This document shows, piece by piece, positions 25,405 to 35,400 of a stretch of 64,000 bases of DNA. The stretch spans positions 4,483 to 68,482 of the forward strand of contig JBBKWP010000282.1 in assembly GCA_037968995.1 (NCBI GenBank), given 5' to 3'. The notes beneath the pieces were generated by a model. The model saw only the letters and a list, made by a program, of their open reading frames with translations. It ran no database searches and was not told the DNA's origin. Made by a program: the position numbers and the translations under genes. Position 1 is the first letter of the stretch, and every line of letters begins with the position of its first letter. The DNA comes from JAEXNA01 sp037968995 (lineage in GTDB: Bacteria > Vulcanimicrobiota > Xenobia > Xenobiales > JADMJV01).

Positions 25405-25533
25405 ATTCGCGTTGTGGTGCGTCGCCTCCCCCGTCGTCTTAACTCCACGATTATAGAAGGAGTTTGCCGCTCAGAGAGGATGGGAAAACAAACCTCCTGG
25501 ACAACAGCTTTATTCTTACTCAAGGTAAAAATC

Positions 25534-26526
25534 ATGAAAAAAACCGTTCTGCGTCTCACTCTATGCCTACTCGCTCTCGTCGCGTCAGGCTGCGGTGGCA
25601 GCGACCCGCTCGACAGCTTCAACGACACCTTCAATTCCGTCAGCCAGTCGGTCACGCAAACCGTGACCCGTGTAACCCACGTGAACTGGAACACCTACAA
25701 CGTCTACCGTTACGAAGCGGACGCCTGGGTGCCTGTGATCAGCCAAGGCAACGTCCTCAGTCTGCCTCCTCTGGGCCAGCGTCCGGTCATGATCGTGCAT
25801 GGTCTGGGTTCCGACATCGTTTCGAAGAGATTCGACGATGTCGCGAAGGCCTTGCAACAAGCGGGTGCGACCGCTATCCTCGGATTCGAATACGACACTC
25901 TCGATGCTGTGTCTAAAAACGGCAGCCTTCTGGTCGAGGCTCTGAATCTGCTCACCGACAACGACCCCGGTCGCCAATTTTCGCTGATGGGGCACAGCAT
26001 GGGAACGCTCGTCACGAGGGTCGCTCTGGAAAGTGGCCTAACTTTCGATATCGCTCCGACCGGAAATCGTGCGGTCTTGGTGGCCGGCCCACATTTGGGC
26101 AGCGAAGTGGCCCAGGCGATTCAAGCTCGACCCAATCTGTTTCAGGAAGTCTTGCAGCTTTTAGTCTTGAACGGCAACATGGAGTTTCGTAACCTTGACG
26201 GTCGCCGAGTCGCGGTGGACGGACAGGAGCAGGGCTTCAGCGACCTCATTCCGGGCAACTCGTTCCTGACCGGGCTCAACTTCGAAGCCGCCAATCATCA
26301 CCCGCAGTTTGAGTACCGTACGATCGCGGGCAACAAGCGGGGCACCGACTACGAAGCTATCGCCCGTCTGCTGGGCGTCTTCGAAGATGACGGTGTCGTG
26401 GGTCTATCGAGTGCCAACGCCGGGGTGATAGGTCAGGTAGCTTCAACCATCGGTAGCGGAGACCACACCACCATTACAACCAACCCAGTGGCGGTTCAGA
26501 AAATTCTAGAGTTCCTGGGATTCTAA
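25534..26526 (+). CDS. alpha/beta-hydrolase lipoprotein (lipase/esterase-like)
   Basis: 330 residues. A lipoprotein signal is clear: MKKTVLRLTLCLLALVASGC, with a lipobox and Cys20, followed by Gly-Gly-Ser (no Asp at +2, which would favour outer-membrane sorting in a diderm). After a Ser/Thr-rich linker comes an alpha/beta-hydrolase: oxyanion region MIVHGLGSD near residue 90, nucleophile elbow LMGHSMGTLVTR (Ser near 154), then AGPHLGS. A likely catalytic His is in SGDHTTI near the C-terminus (about residue 312). Triacylglycerol lipase or PGAP1-like esterases share this layout; the substrate is unknown. ATG at 25534 is chosen because it begins the lipoprotein signal. Its stop overlaps the convergent creatininase-family gene by four bases. 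Confidence 0.82.
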   Translation: MKKTVLRLTLCLLALVASGCGGSDPLDSFNDTFNSVSQSVTQTVTRVTHVNWNTYNVYRYEADAWVPVISQGNVLSLPPLGQRPVMIVHGLGSDIVSKRFDDVAKALQQAGATAILGFEYDTLDAVSKNGSLLVEALNLLTDNDPGRQFSLMGHSMGTLVTRVALESGLTFDIAPTGNRAVLVAGPHLGSEVAQAIQARPNLFQEVLQLLVLNGNMEFRNLDGRRVAVDGQEQGFSDLIPGNSFLTGLNFEAANHHPQFEYRTIAGNKRGTDYEAIARLLGVFEDDGVVGLSSANAGVIGQVASTIGSGDHTTITTNPVAVQKILEFLGF

Positions 26527-27485
26527 AAGGTCGGTCTCGGTCGGTCCCACCACCAGAACAGCAGCCATCCCACGGCCAGTCCTAAGGTCACTCGGGCTGC
26601 GTGCTCGCGATGACGGACCTTCTTCTTCGTCTTCATCGCTGTGATAGGTTGGGGTGGCGCGGCCCGATAGTGACGGACGGGACGAGTGCAAAACTCATTG
26701 AGCAGATCCGCTGCGGTATGGGCTAAAACTTCGAACGCGGCTTCCCCTAATTCCGCTGTTGCGACGGCCGGCGTTCCGAAATACCCACGATGAGCCCGAA
26801 GCGCCCGCAACCTCTTTCGGGTGCCGCTGGGCACTGGATGGGCCGGCAGCGTCTTGTATTGGCTGCCCACCAGGTGAGGTGTGATATGCAGCAGCAGCGC
26901 GGTCTCCCAACCAGCGGCATGAACGTCGCCGTTGAGCCCCGCGACTTCGGCCTCGGTGTAAGGTCGACCCAAGCGCTTTTGTACTGCCTCATCATAGTCT
27001 CCCACCAGGAATCCTTCCAGCAGGTGCTTGGACGGGGAGATGACTCTCATGCGAGTTTTACTCTCCAAAATTCGAGCGGCTTCGTTGAGTGCATACAGAT
27101 GATCGTCGGCTCCGTGCGAGGTCAACAACACCAGTCGACGAACTCCCAGGCGCTCCAACTCTTCGCCGTACTCCAGGAGAGCCTTGATCAACGTTTTTTT
27201 CTTCAACCGCAAGCAGCCAAGACTGGCTAGTGCGCTGGCGCCCTGGTACCAAAGCGGGAGCATCACCGCGTGCGCTTCACTTTCCGGCAGACCAACGGCG
27301 GTCACGGGAGTGACCAATTCCGCCACGCGATAGGCCAGAGCGTCACAAATGATAGGGTCCGTTCCACTGGGTAGGTGGCTGGCGTGATCTTCCAAGGGGG
27401 CCACACCAAGGAAAAAAAGGCTTCCACGATAGGCCTCTTCTCGGAGCTCGTCCCAAGTCAGTTCATCAGCGTTCTTTACGTTCAT
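26523..27485 (-). CDS. creatininase-family amidohydrolase with C-terminal membrane anchor
   Basis: 320 residues from ATG at 27485, preceded by GAAGG; ATG at 27506 is the alternative. The N-terminal creatininase motif is intact (APLEDHASHLPSGTD, metal-binding His and Asp), and a later HAAGWETALLLHITPHLV segment corresponds to the conserved H-A-G-x-x-E-T site. The usual NGHGGN motif is altered to TSHGADDH. Creatininase relatives include creatinine amidohydrolase, MftE peptidase and FAPy deformylase. Which reaction applies here is open. The C-terminal 40 residues are unusual: a basic stretch (MKTKKKVRHREH) and then a Trp-rich hydrophobic segment (LGLAVGWLLFWWW) that looks like a tail anchor. It is probably co-transcribed with the upstream YbjN-like gene. 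Confidence 0.75.
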   Translation of the reverse strand: MNVKNADELTWDELREEAYRGSLFFLGVAPLEDHASHLPSGTDPIICDALAYRVAELVTPVTAVGLPESEAHAVMLPLWYQGASALASLGCLRLKKKTLIKALLEYGEELERLGVRRLVLLTSHGADDHLYALNEAARILESKTRMRVISPSKHLLEGFLVGDYDEAVQKRLGRPYTEAEVAGLNGDVHAAGWETALLLHITPHLVGSQYKTLPAHPVPSGTRKRLRALRAHRGYFGTPAVATAELGEAAFEVLAHTAADLLNEFCTRPVRHYRAAPPQPITAMKTKKKVRHREHAARVTLGLAVGWLLFWWWDRPRPTF

Positions 27486-27550
27486 AAAATCGGCCTTCGC
27501 TCTCATCAATAGAGCCCCTGGTCTGCTTCCGCCCGCGGAAAAAGGGACGC

Positions 27551-28009
27551 CTAGAACACGTCTTGTCCGAATTTGGCCTCGTAGCTGTCGGCTGCCAATG
27601 CGACGCACTCCAGAGCCGCTTCGAAGCCATTCGGATTGAGCGAATTGAGCAAGAGGTCGTAACTGGCCACGATGATATAGCTCTCTTCTTCCTCTTGAAC
27701 CCCGTAGCGCGCGAAGTTCAGCTTTTCATTGAGCAAGAGAAGCTCTAGGGCCATGGTCTTGCTAATACCTTTAAACATTCCCTTGTCAACCACTAAGCAG
27801 ATGGAGTGCACCGCGATCACCGGTACCTCGGGCTCTAACGAAGAGTCGCTGACGCAGACGTCCTGAGTGCGTCCATTGGGTAAACCGAAGCGGATCACGT
27901 ACTGAGAGTTCTCCAGGTCGTGCTCGCCTTCGATTTCGCACTCACCCGCCAGTTGCTCAATTCTCTTCAACACTTCGTTTGCTTGACTCAAACTCAAAAC
28001 GACACCCAC
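27551..28009 (-). CDS. YbjN-like (type III chaperone-fold) protein
   Basis: 152 residues, GTG start at 28009. The second half reads LELLLLNEKLNFARYGVQEE then YIIVASYDLLLNSLNPNGFE and AALECVALAADSYEAKFG. This is the pattern of YbjN/CesT-like domains, which share the class I type III secretion chaperone fold and act as small dimeric protein-binding modules. YbjN itself is tied to stress and motility regulation; no enzyme motif exists. It precedes the creatininase-family gene by 65 bases on the same strand and diverges from pncB across 98 bases. A second protein of this general fold lies at 62942-63460. Assignment is by motif reading. Confidence 0.6.
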   Translation of the reverse strand: MGVVLSLSQANEVLKRIEQLAGECEIEGEHDLENSQYVIRFGLPNGRTQDVCVSDSSLEPEVPVIAVHSICLVVDKGMFKGISKTMALELLLLNEKLNFARYGVQEEEESYIIVASYDLLLNSLNPNGFEAALECVALAADSYEAKFGQDVF

Positions 28010-28107
28010 TCACTTTCTGGTTGAAGATTCCAGTAAGCCCTATCCGTTCCTGTCCCCCTGCCACTTGGTTCACCAGGTTTCGCACTCCTTAAAGAGAAAA
28101 CCCTACC

Positions 28108-29556
28108 ATGAAAAACCTAGCTCTGCTGACCGATCTCTATCAGTTGACCATGCTCGCCGGCTACCATGCCTGCAACAAGATCGAGCAACGGAGCAGCTTC
28201 GAACTTTTTTTCCGTCGTCTCCCCTTTCAAGGCGGTTTTTGTGTGGCTGCGGGACTGGAGCCGGCCCTCCATTATCTTCGAAACCTGAGGTTCGAAGATC
28301 ACGAGCTAGAATATCTGAAAGGCCTCGGCATCTTCAGCGACGATTTCTTGTCCTGGCTCAAGAACTTTCGCTTCACAGCGGATGTGGACGCCGTGGCCGA
28401 GGGTGAATTGATCTTTGCCGGAGAACCCCTGATGCGAGTTCGAGGACGCCTTCCGGAGGCGCAACTGGTGGAATCGGCGCTGCTCAACATGCTCAATTTC
28501 CAGACCTTGATCGCGACCAAAGCGGCGCGACTCTATATCGCCTCGAACCGTGGGTCCGTCTTAGAGTTCGGTTTGCGACGGGCCCAAGGCGTGGACGGTG
28601 CCATTTCAGCGACTCGGGCTTCCTACATTGGGGGCTGCACGGCGACCTCCAACGTGCTAGCCGGCTACCTTCACGGCATCCCCGTACGAGGCACTCACGC
28701 CCATTCCTGGATTATGTCGTTCCCTTCAGAGCTTGAGGCTTTTCGCGCCTACGCGACCCTCTACCCGGACAGTTCCACTCTTTTGGTTGACACCTACGAC
28801 ACTCTGGGTTCCGGAGTTCCCAATGCCATCGTAGTAGGCCTAGAACTTAAAGGTCGCGGCCACCAACTCCAAGGAATTCGCCTCGACTCGGGAGATCTCG
28901 CGCAGCTTTCGATAGCGGCGCGTCGAATGCTGGATGAGGCAGGATTGGAACAAACCAAGATCGTCGCTTCCAACGATCTCGACGAGCACTTGGTCGCCAA
29001 CCTGCTCAGCCAGGGAGCGCGGATAGACATCTGGGGTGTCGGAACAAGCCTGGTCACCAGTCGAGACGAACCCGCCTTAGGCGGCGTCTACAAGTTGGTC
29101 GCGGCCGCTGGGCCGAGCGGGAACCTTGAACCTCGCATTAAGATCTCTAGTAATCCTGAAAAGATTACTGTCCCAGGAGAGAAAGACCTGTGGCGAGTCT
29201 ACGATGAGCAAGGCATGATGGTCGGGGACTGCCTCACTCGGGCTGGTGAAAAGCCAGACTTCAAGACGCCTCTTGGCGTCGTGAGTCACCATCCGCACTT
29301 CGCCGAGAGTCGACGGAACCTCATGGGCCACTCGGCCAGGGCTCTGCTCCAACCCGTGATGAGACAGGGGCGGTTAATTCCTGAAGAGCGACCGTCACTC
29401 GATAGCATCCGGGATGCCTTTGTAAAAAATCTCGAGACGCTCCCGGCCGAGTGCCAACGCCGTGCCAACCCTGAAAGCTACTGGGTTGGACTCTCCGACG
29501 ACCTGTTTACCTTGCGCTCCAAGATGCTCTCAGAGGCCCAAGTGCCTAGGACTTAG
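28108..29556 (+). CDS. pncB: nicotinate phosphoribosyltransferase
   Basis: 482 residues. It converts nicotinate, PRPP and ATP to nicotinate mononucleotide in the NAD salvage pathway. The start LLTDLYQLTMLAGYHA is diagnostic. Further landmarks are FELFFRRLPFQGGFCVAAGLE, the LEFGLRRAQGVDGA motif near residue 152, GIPVRGTHAHSW (containing the phosphorylated His region) near 190, and the phosphate site GIRLDSGDLAQLS near 255, with WGVGTSLVTSRDEPALGGVYKL closing the barrel. ATG at 28108 is nine bases after AAAGAGA. Length and motifs fit the bacterial type 2 enzyme. Its stop overlaps the convergent methyltransferase stop by four bases (TTAG). Two NAD-dependent ligases in the window would use its product. 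Confidence 0.93.
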   Translation: MKNLALLTDLYQLTMLAGYHACNKIEQRSSFELFFRRLPFQGGFCVAAGLEPALHYLRNLRFEDHELEYLKGLGIFSDDFLSWLKNFRFTADVDAVAEGELIFAGEPLMRVRGRLPEAQLVESALLNMLNFQTLIATKAARLYIASNRGSVLEFGLRRAQGVDGAISATRASYIGGCTATSNVLAGYLHGIPVRGTHAHSWIMSFPSELEAFRAYATLYPDSSTLLVDTYDTLGSGVPNAIVVGLELKGRGHQLQGIRLDSGDLAQLSIAARRMLDEAGLEQTKIVASNDLDEHLVANLLSQGARIDIWGVGTSLVTSRDEPALGGVYKLVAAAGPSGNLEPRIKISSNPEKITVPGEKDLWRVYDEQGMMVGDCLTRAGEKPDFKTPLGVVSHHPHFAESRRNLMGHSARALLQPVMRQGRLIPEERPSLDSIRDAFVKNLETLPAECQRRANPESYWVGLSDDLFTLRSKMLSEAQVPRT

Positions 29557-30458
29557 CGTTTTTGAGCTAAGACGTAACGACAGGCACCCTGAACGATTCC
29601 CATACGGGTGCCGAGATCATCGAGAAACTTCACTATGGGCAACATCAAGAACTTCTGGTTGGGCTTCCGTCGGGCCATGCGAAGGTAGACGTCGAGAAAG
29701 GCTCGCCTTCGTTCTTGAAATCTGAGAGCGAACAGTTCTTCCACACGGGCCAACACGTGCCCCTCGGTGGGCTCTGAGTGGCGGGCCAGCGCCCGGACCA
29801 TATCGAATCGGTAGCGCTGTTTCCAGACCCGTCGCCAACTCCAAGGGTCGCTGCTGGGATCGCGCCATTTCACCCAGCGATGCTGGAGGACGGCGGCTTG
29901 ATCAAGATTCCCGGAGGGAGGGTCGGTCGCATCGTGATATATCAGCCAGCCTCCGGGCTTAAGAGCCTTATAAATCCCGTTGAGGACTTCGCCTGGGTCT
30001 TTGCAGCGAGAGAGAATAAATCCGGCGTGGACCACGTCGAACTCCTCCTCCACGTCGGCCCAGGGATACTCCTCAACGTTCTGTTCTTTGTAGGTGACTT
30101 TGCCGAACTTTTTTCCCTCGTTGTGGAGACGATCACTGTAGTAGCGTGCCCAATCAAGAAGCCGTCCGTCGGTGTCGACAGCCTCGACTCTCACATCAGG
30201 ATTCCCCTGAGCGACCGCAATGGCAAACCATCCACACCCACAACCTAGGTCGAGTACGCGCTCGGCGCGTCGGGCCAAAACCAAACTTCGACGATGAAGG
30301 GTCAAACCTTCGAGGTAGAGCTTCAGCCACAAACGGGGGTTTCGGCGCGGATCTGGTTGGTCGGTAAACCGATGCAACGGTGACCCCCCCGCTCCGTCGA
30401 GTAGTACGTTGGGGCGGGGAAAGAGAATCGGCGGCTCGATCTGGGTCATGGCAAGCAT
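29553..30458 (-). CDS. SAM-dependent methyltransferase, Methyltransf_11/25 type
   Basis: 301 residues. Motif I is clear near residue 69 (VLDLGCGCGWFAIAVAQGNP), followed by VEAVDTDGRLLDWARYYSD, a post-motif segment FDVVHAGFILSRCKDPGEVL and the typical LKPGGWLIYHD. The C-terminal 100 residues are Arg-rich and helical and look like a substrate-recognition part. No acceptor can be named. Start is ATG at 30458, or ATG at 30449; neither has a strong ribosome site. It is convergent with pncB and followed upstream by the GGDEF-like gene on the same strand (45-base gap). Confidence 0.75.
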   Translation of the reverse strand: MLAMTQIEPPILFPRPNVLLDGAGGSPLHRFTDQPDPRRNPRLWLKLYLEGLTLHRRSLVLARRAERVLDLGCGCGWFAIAVAQGNPDVRVEAVDTDGRLLDWARYYSDRLHNEGKKFGKVTYKEQNVEEYPWADVEEEFDVVHAGFILSRCKDPGEVLNGIYKALKPGGWLIYHDATDPPSGNLDQAAVLQHRWVKWRDPSSDPWSWRRVWKQRYRFDMVRALARHSEPTEGHVLARVEELFALRFQERRRAFLDVYLRMARRKPNQKFLMLPIVKFLDDLGTRMGIVQGACRYVLAQKR

Positions 30459-30503
30459 GCGGTAAGGTTGCGCCTTCGTCCAATTCGACTCCTGCCAAAG
30501 TGG

Positions 30504-32390
30504 TTAGCGAGGGAAGGTGGAAATGCGATTCCCACCCGCGGCACGAGCTTGGGTCAGCGCTCCGAAGGCCGCTTCTTTGAGCCGCTGGGAGTCCGAAGCG
30601 TCGTGGGGAACGCCCGCTACGCCGACGGAGACGGAAAGGCGTAGAGGCTGCCCCGGGGTGCCAAAAGTTGTCTGATAGATGGTCTGCCGAATTCTTTCAG
30701 CAATGGGTATCGCGTTCTCACGGTCAGAGTGAACCAACAGGATGCCGAAATCGTCGGCTTCTATCCGGGACGCGGTGTCGGTGTCGCGAATGGCTTCTAT
30801 CAAGAGCCCCGCCACCTGCCTGAGGACGTTGTCTAAGATCTCCCGGCCAAGTTTCTCGACCATCGGAGTGAAACCGTCGATGTCTATCAACAGCAAAGAG
30901 ACCGGATAGGTGTAGCGACGTCCCCGACGCACCTCCTCTTCCATTCTCTCCGCAAGATAGAGGCCGTTGTGAAGCCCGGTGACCGGGTCGTGCAGACCTC
31001 CACCGACCCGGTGGCGAAATTCCAAACAACGAGCCACAACCATGGAAGCCAATTCCAGAAACTCTTCGATAGAGGAGAGGTCGGCGTCACGGTATCCTGC
31101 CGCTTCGGCCCGACTCATATAGACCACGCCCATAATCGAACTCGCCGCTTGACTGTCGGGATTGAGAAGCGGAACGACCACGGCGCTTCGCCCTTGGCCG
31201 GCCAACACTTCCACCACTCCGGAATCCGTTTCGATCCGCGAATCATCGATTCTCAGGCTGCGCCCGCTTGAGGCAACCCAACCCACGGCCTGCTCACCCA
31301 CCGGGATCGCCAGTTCTCTGAAAAAATCGGTGTCAGGAGCGTCGGCAACCTCAGGATAGAGATACTGAGTTCCTTGCACGCTCTCTGTCATGAACACCAC
31401 GCAGGCCGCGCTGGGAAACCGTGACTGGAGGTGGTAGACGAGCGCCAAAAGAGTGTCTTCTAAAGACAGCGATCCTGAAATCTTGCGAAATCCATCCAGC
31501 GTAAGACTTCGAGCGTTCAATTCCTGTTCGAGGCGATTTCCTCGATCTTCGAGGGCTTGACGATCACGAACCATCTCCTCGGACATCCGGCTGACTTCCT
31601 CTTCAACTTGGCTGTCCTTCGAATTCATAGAGATACGAGTTTTGGCAAGATCCTTGTAGGCTTCTTCCAACTCCATCTGCAGATGCGCTACCTCTTTGCC
31701 CAGATGGCTCAAGCGCTGTTCTCTCTCGTTGAGGCCCTCGAAGAGGGCGTCAACTTCCTCGCCGCGCTCAGCCAACTGCTCATAAAGCATATCGGTGGCT
31801 TGAGAGGCCTTAGCCTTGACTCCCCGTGCCCGGTTGCCCTCTAAGATGGCCAGCGAATAGAGCCAAGCCATAAGGACCGAGCAAGCGGCCTGTATTCCAG
31901 ACAGCGACAACCGTAGGGTCAAGGTTTCCGCGCTGATCGTTTGGTTATCGAAACTCTCCAACAAGGGTCTGGCATAGACGACGGAGTAAAACATGATACC
32001 CAGCACGGCCGCCACTAGAGCGGCCGTCAAGCCAAAGCCCGAACAGACTTCCAGGACCGGCAGAGCGAAAACCAGTAAGAAATACGCCTCGCCATACATG
32101 TATGTAAGACCGGTGCCGAGGGCGACGTCTACAAGGATGAAGAGCGTCAACAGCGCACGACTGTCACTAAAGCTCAGCATCACCGCGGCAATCAAATGGT
32201 AAAAAACCACGCCACTGGCCACAACCCACCCGAGATCGGCGAGTTCATCAGCCATAGCCAAGGGGCGAGAATGAAAATTAGAAATCAATAGCGCAGAAAT
32301 GACACCGACGATTCGCACCCCCACCAAAAAAAATCGAAGACCTCGGTTGGGTCCCGCTTCTTCCTGCGCCGGATTAGAGTCTGTGGACAT
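30504..32390 (-). CDS. membrane protein with coiled coil, GAF and degenerate GGDEF domain (c-di-GMP receptor-like)
   Basis: 628 residues from ATG at 32390 (a TTG at 32408 could add six). Layout: about five hydrophobic helices in residues 20-190, a long coiled coil (about 195-310), a GAF domain (about 320-465) and a GGDEF fold (about 475-628). The active-site signature is EADDF in place of GGDEF, so cyclase activity is unlikely. The inhibitory RxxD site is kept exactly five residues before it (RDTD-TASRI-EADDF). This is the layout of PelD-like c-di-GMP receptors: membrane helices, GAF, dead GGDEF with live I-site. No pel genes are nearby. Divergent from mfd. Confidence 0.8.
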   Translation of the reverse strand: MSTDSNPAQEEAGPNRGLRFFLVGVRIVGVISALLISNFHSRPLAMADELADLGWVVASGVVFYHLIAAVMLSFSDSRALLTLFILVDVALGTGLTYMYGEAYFLLVFALPVLEVCSGFGLTAALVAAVLGIMFYSVVYARPLLESFDNQTISAETLTLRLSLSGIQAACSVLMAWLYSLAILEGNRARGVKAKASQATDMLYEQLAERGEEVDALFEGLNEREQRLSHLGKEVAHLQMELEEAYKDLAKTRISMNSKDSQVEEEVSRMSEEMVRDRQALEDRGNRLEQELNARSLTLDGFRKISGSLSLEDTLLALVYHLQSRFPSAACVVFMTESVQGTQYLYPEVADAPDTDFFRELAIPVGEQAVGWVASSGRSLRIDDSRIETDSGVVEVLAGQGRSAVVVPLLNPDSQAASSIMGVVYMSRAEAAGYRDADLSSIEEFLELASMVVARCLEFRHRVGGGLHDPVTGLHNGLYLAERMEEEVRRGRRYTYPVSLLLIDIDGFTPMVEKLGREILDNVLRQVAGLLIEAIRDTDTASRIEADDFGILLVHSDRENAIPIAERIRQTIYQTTFGTPGQPLRLSVSVGVAGVPHDASDSQRLKEAAFGALTQARAAGGNRISTFPR

Positions 32391-32490
32391 GCCCAGAGAG
32401 GTTCTCAAAGCCCCCTCGGCTCTCCTGGTCCGACAGAGGGTTCGAAGTTATCAGAAGGGACCATCGTGATATGTGGGGTACCCTGCCGCC

Positions 32491-35400
32491 ATGACTTCTA
32501 GGACAACGGCCGACAAAGACAGCCAACTCAAGATGGGACCTCCCGCGGCGATCCACCAACTTCTTACCCTGCTGGGCAAACGTGCCGATGTCGGACGCTT
32601 GGCATCAGCCGTGGAAGATTCTGAGAAATTGATTGTCGAAGGAGTCATTCGATCCGCTCGGGGAGCGCTATGGTCCGCCTTGCGCGGGATGCACGATCGA
32701 CCAGTGGCCGGACCGTCTCTTTGGGTGACACCGTCAACAGACGGAGCCGAAGCCCTAGTGGAGGACCTAAGGGCTCTAGGCTTCGAGCAGCATCTCGTCT
32801 ACTTCCCGTTCCGCGAGGAGCGAACAAAAACCGAAGACGCTCGACCCGTGGACCCGATGCAACTCAAGGCGCTCGAGCAACTTCAAGGCCTTCCCAAGGG
32901 TCAACCGTTACTCGTGGTAGCCCCTGTGAAAGCACTGATGCAAAAGACCATGAGTCGCGAAGCCCTCGATAAGAACAGGTGGACGGTTCGCAAGGGTGAG
33001 TCGACCGACCGAGAAACCCTGATCGAGATGTTAGTCGAGGAAGGCTATCATCGGGGCAACTTGGTGGAACGTCGAGGGGAGTTCTCGGCCCGCGGCGACA
33101 TCGTCGATATTTATCCCATCACTGGAGAACCTGTTCGTGTGGAACTGTTCGGTGACGAGGTGGAGTCGATTCGCCGATTCAATCTCGACACTCAACGCTC
33201 CATCGCCGAGATCTCGGAGTTTTCCGTAAGCCCGATCTCTCACGAAGATGAGGGATCCCATCTGGTCGACTTTCTTCCTCGAGGAAGCCTGGTCTGCTTG
33301 GAGGAGCCCGCTCAGTTGCGCCTTCAGACGTTGGAATGGTCCCACGAGGGTTGGCATGGCGAATGGGGCGACTTCATGGCGCTTTTGACTCCGTTTCGCC
33401 AACTGTCGTTCACCACGTGGGAAGATGCCGAAAGCCGCGCTGCCTCTGAAGGGGTACAAAGAATCAGTTTCCCGTTCGAGCCTCAGCGCGTGTTTCCCGA
33501 CCGAGTGGAGGGCATGTTGGGCCGGCTTCCTATTTGGGTCAAGGAGGAGCGCGCCGTATTGGTGATGAGTCGTCAGCACTCGCGTCTCGAAGAGTTGCTC
33601 ACGGAGAACCGCCTGCTCTCCTCCGTATTCTCCCCCGGCAAAGGCGTGGCACTGGTTTCCAGTCCCTTGGGCGAGGGCTTCCACTTACCGGGCACGGAGG
33701 GTGAACCGACCCTGGAAGTGCTCACAGATCGTGAGATCACCGGCGCGGTTCGCCGTCGGAAGTCGCACCAAAAGGCGGAACGCGCGTCCCTCATCCGCCT
33801 CGATGAACTCAATATCGGCGACATGGTGGTCCACCTGCAGCACGGGATTGGACGCTACGGCGGCGTTAAGACCCTCACGATTGGCGGCTTCAACAAAGAC
33901 TTCTTGACGGTGGAGTACGCCAAAAACGACAGTCTGTTCGTGCCGGTGGAGCAACTCGATCTCTTGCAGCCCTATAAGGGCGTCGAGGGCAAGGGCGGCA
34001 AACTCTCCAAAATGGGCGGCCAAGAATGGGCGCGTGCGCGTAGCAAGGTCAAAAAGAACGCCGTGGAGTTGGCCGAGGACCTTTTGCGACTCTACGCCGA
34101 GCGAGAATCTTCGGTCGGGCACGCCTATCCACCGGACACCCCGTGGCAGGCGGAAATGGAAGAAGCCTTCCCGTATGAGGAGACCGCCGATCAGTTGCGT
34201 GTGATCGACGAAGTTAAGTCCGATATGGAACGTCCCCGCCCTATGGACCGCCTGGTCTGCGGCGATGTCGGCTACGGCAAAACCGAAGTAGCCATCCGCG
34301 CGGCTTTCAAGGCCGTTTCCGAGGGTCGCCAAGTCGCCGTTCTGGTTCCGACCACGGTTCTGGCCCACCAGCATTATCAGACCTTCGCGGAGCGACTAGC
34401 AGCTTTCCCCGTGAAAGTCGGGGTACTCAGTCGTTTTCGGAGCAACGCCGAGATCAAAGCGACTCTGGAAGCCCTAGCCAAAGGCGAGGTCGATGTCATC
34501 ATCGGAACCCATAGACTGCTCTCAAAAGACATCAAGTTCAACTCTTTGGGCCTGCTGATCGTGGATGAAGAGCAACGCTTCGGCGTTAAGCAGAAAGAAA
34601 AAATTAAGGCGCTCCGGAAAAACGTCGATATCCTGACGCTGACTGCCACTCCGATTCCGAGAACCCTCAACATGGCCTTGGTCTCCATTCGCGACTTGTC
34701 GGTCATCGAAACGCCTCCAGAAGATCGCGTCCCTATCAAAACTTACCTGTTTGAATCCCATCCGGACATTTTGCGGGGAGCTATCACCAGAGAACTCCAG
34801 CGCGAAGGGCAGGTCTTCTTAGTTCACAACCGAGTGGAAAGCATCGAGCGATTAGCCGCTGATATTCGTCGTATGCTGCCCACCGTGCGTGTCGGTGTGG
34901 GGCACGGACAGATGGGCGACGACGCGCTCGAGAAAGTCATGATGGACTACTTGGAGGGAGAGTACGACGTTCTCGTCTGTACCACCATCATCGAGAGTGG
35001 GCTTGATATCCCGAACTCCAACACTATCATCATTAACAACGCCCACCATTTCGGACTTTCTCAACTGTACCAGATGAGAGGACGAGTGGGACGCTCAGCG
35101 CGACAGGCTTACTGCTATCTGCTCTATCCGCCTGCTCGCAGCCTCAGCGACGATGCCGTCAAGCGTCTGGAAACGATTCGCGACTTCACCCATCTGGGGG
35201 CGGGCTATCAGATCGCCCTACGCGATCTGGAGATTCGAGGGGCGGGAGACATTCTCGGCGCCGAGCAGTCCGGCAGTATCGCAGCCGTCGGCTTCGACCT
35301 TTACTGCAAGATGCTCGCTGATGAGGTGGCCACCCTGCGAGGAGAACGGCCTCAGTACGAGATCTCCGACCAACCTATCATCATCGAACTTCCGGTTCCG

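Larger units (their letters stand above)
25176..25533. other. 358-base divergent intergenic region with repeats
   Basis: No convincing gene. It holds the candidate minus-strand promoter, a GC hairpin at 25219-25231, a 15-base perfect inverted repeat at 25322-25336 (AGACCTC-T-GAGGTCT) and a 9-base direct repeat at 25378-25404. A TATAAT on the minus strand lies near 25451-25456. A minus-strand open frame from about 25445 to 25320 would encode a roughly 42-residue peptide (Arg-rich, then ELNELNEL), with no clear ribosome site; I leave it uncalled. The region should carry the promoters of both the Hsp70 operon and the lipoprotein hydrolase. Confidence 0.5.

Noticed and set aside
25320..25445. Arg-rich minus-strand peptide with ELNELNEL in the divergent control region
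   Set aside because: No convincing start or ribosome site; the repeat explains the pattern. Kept only as a remark.
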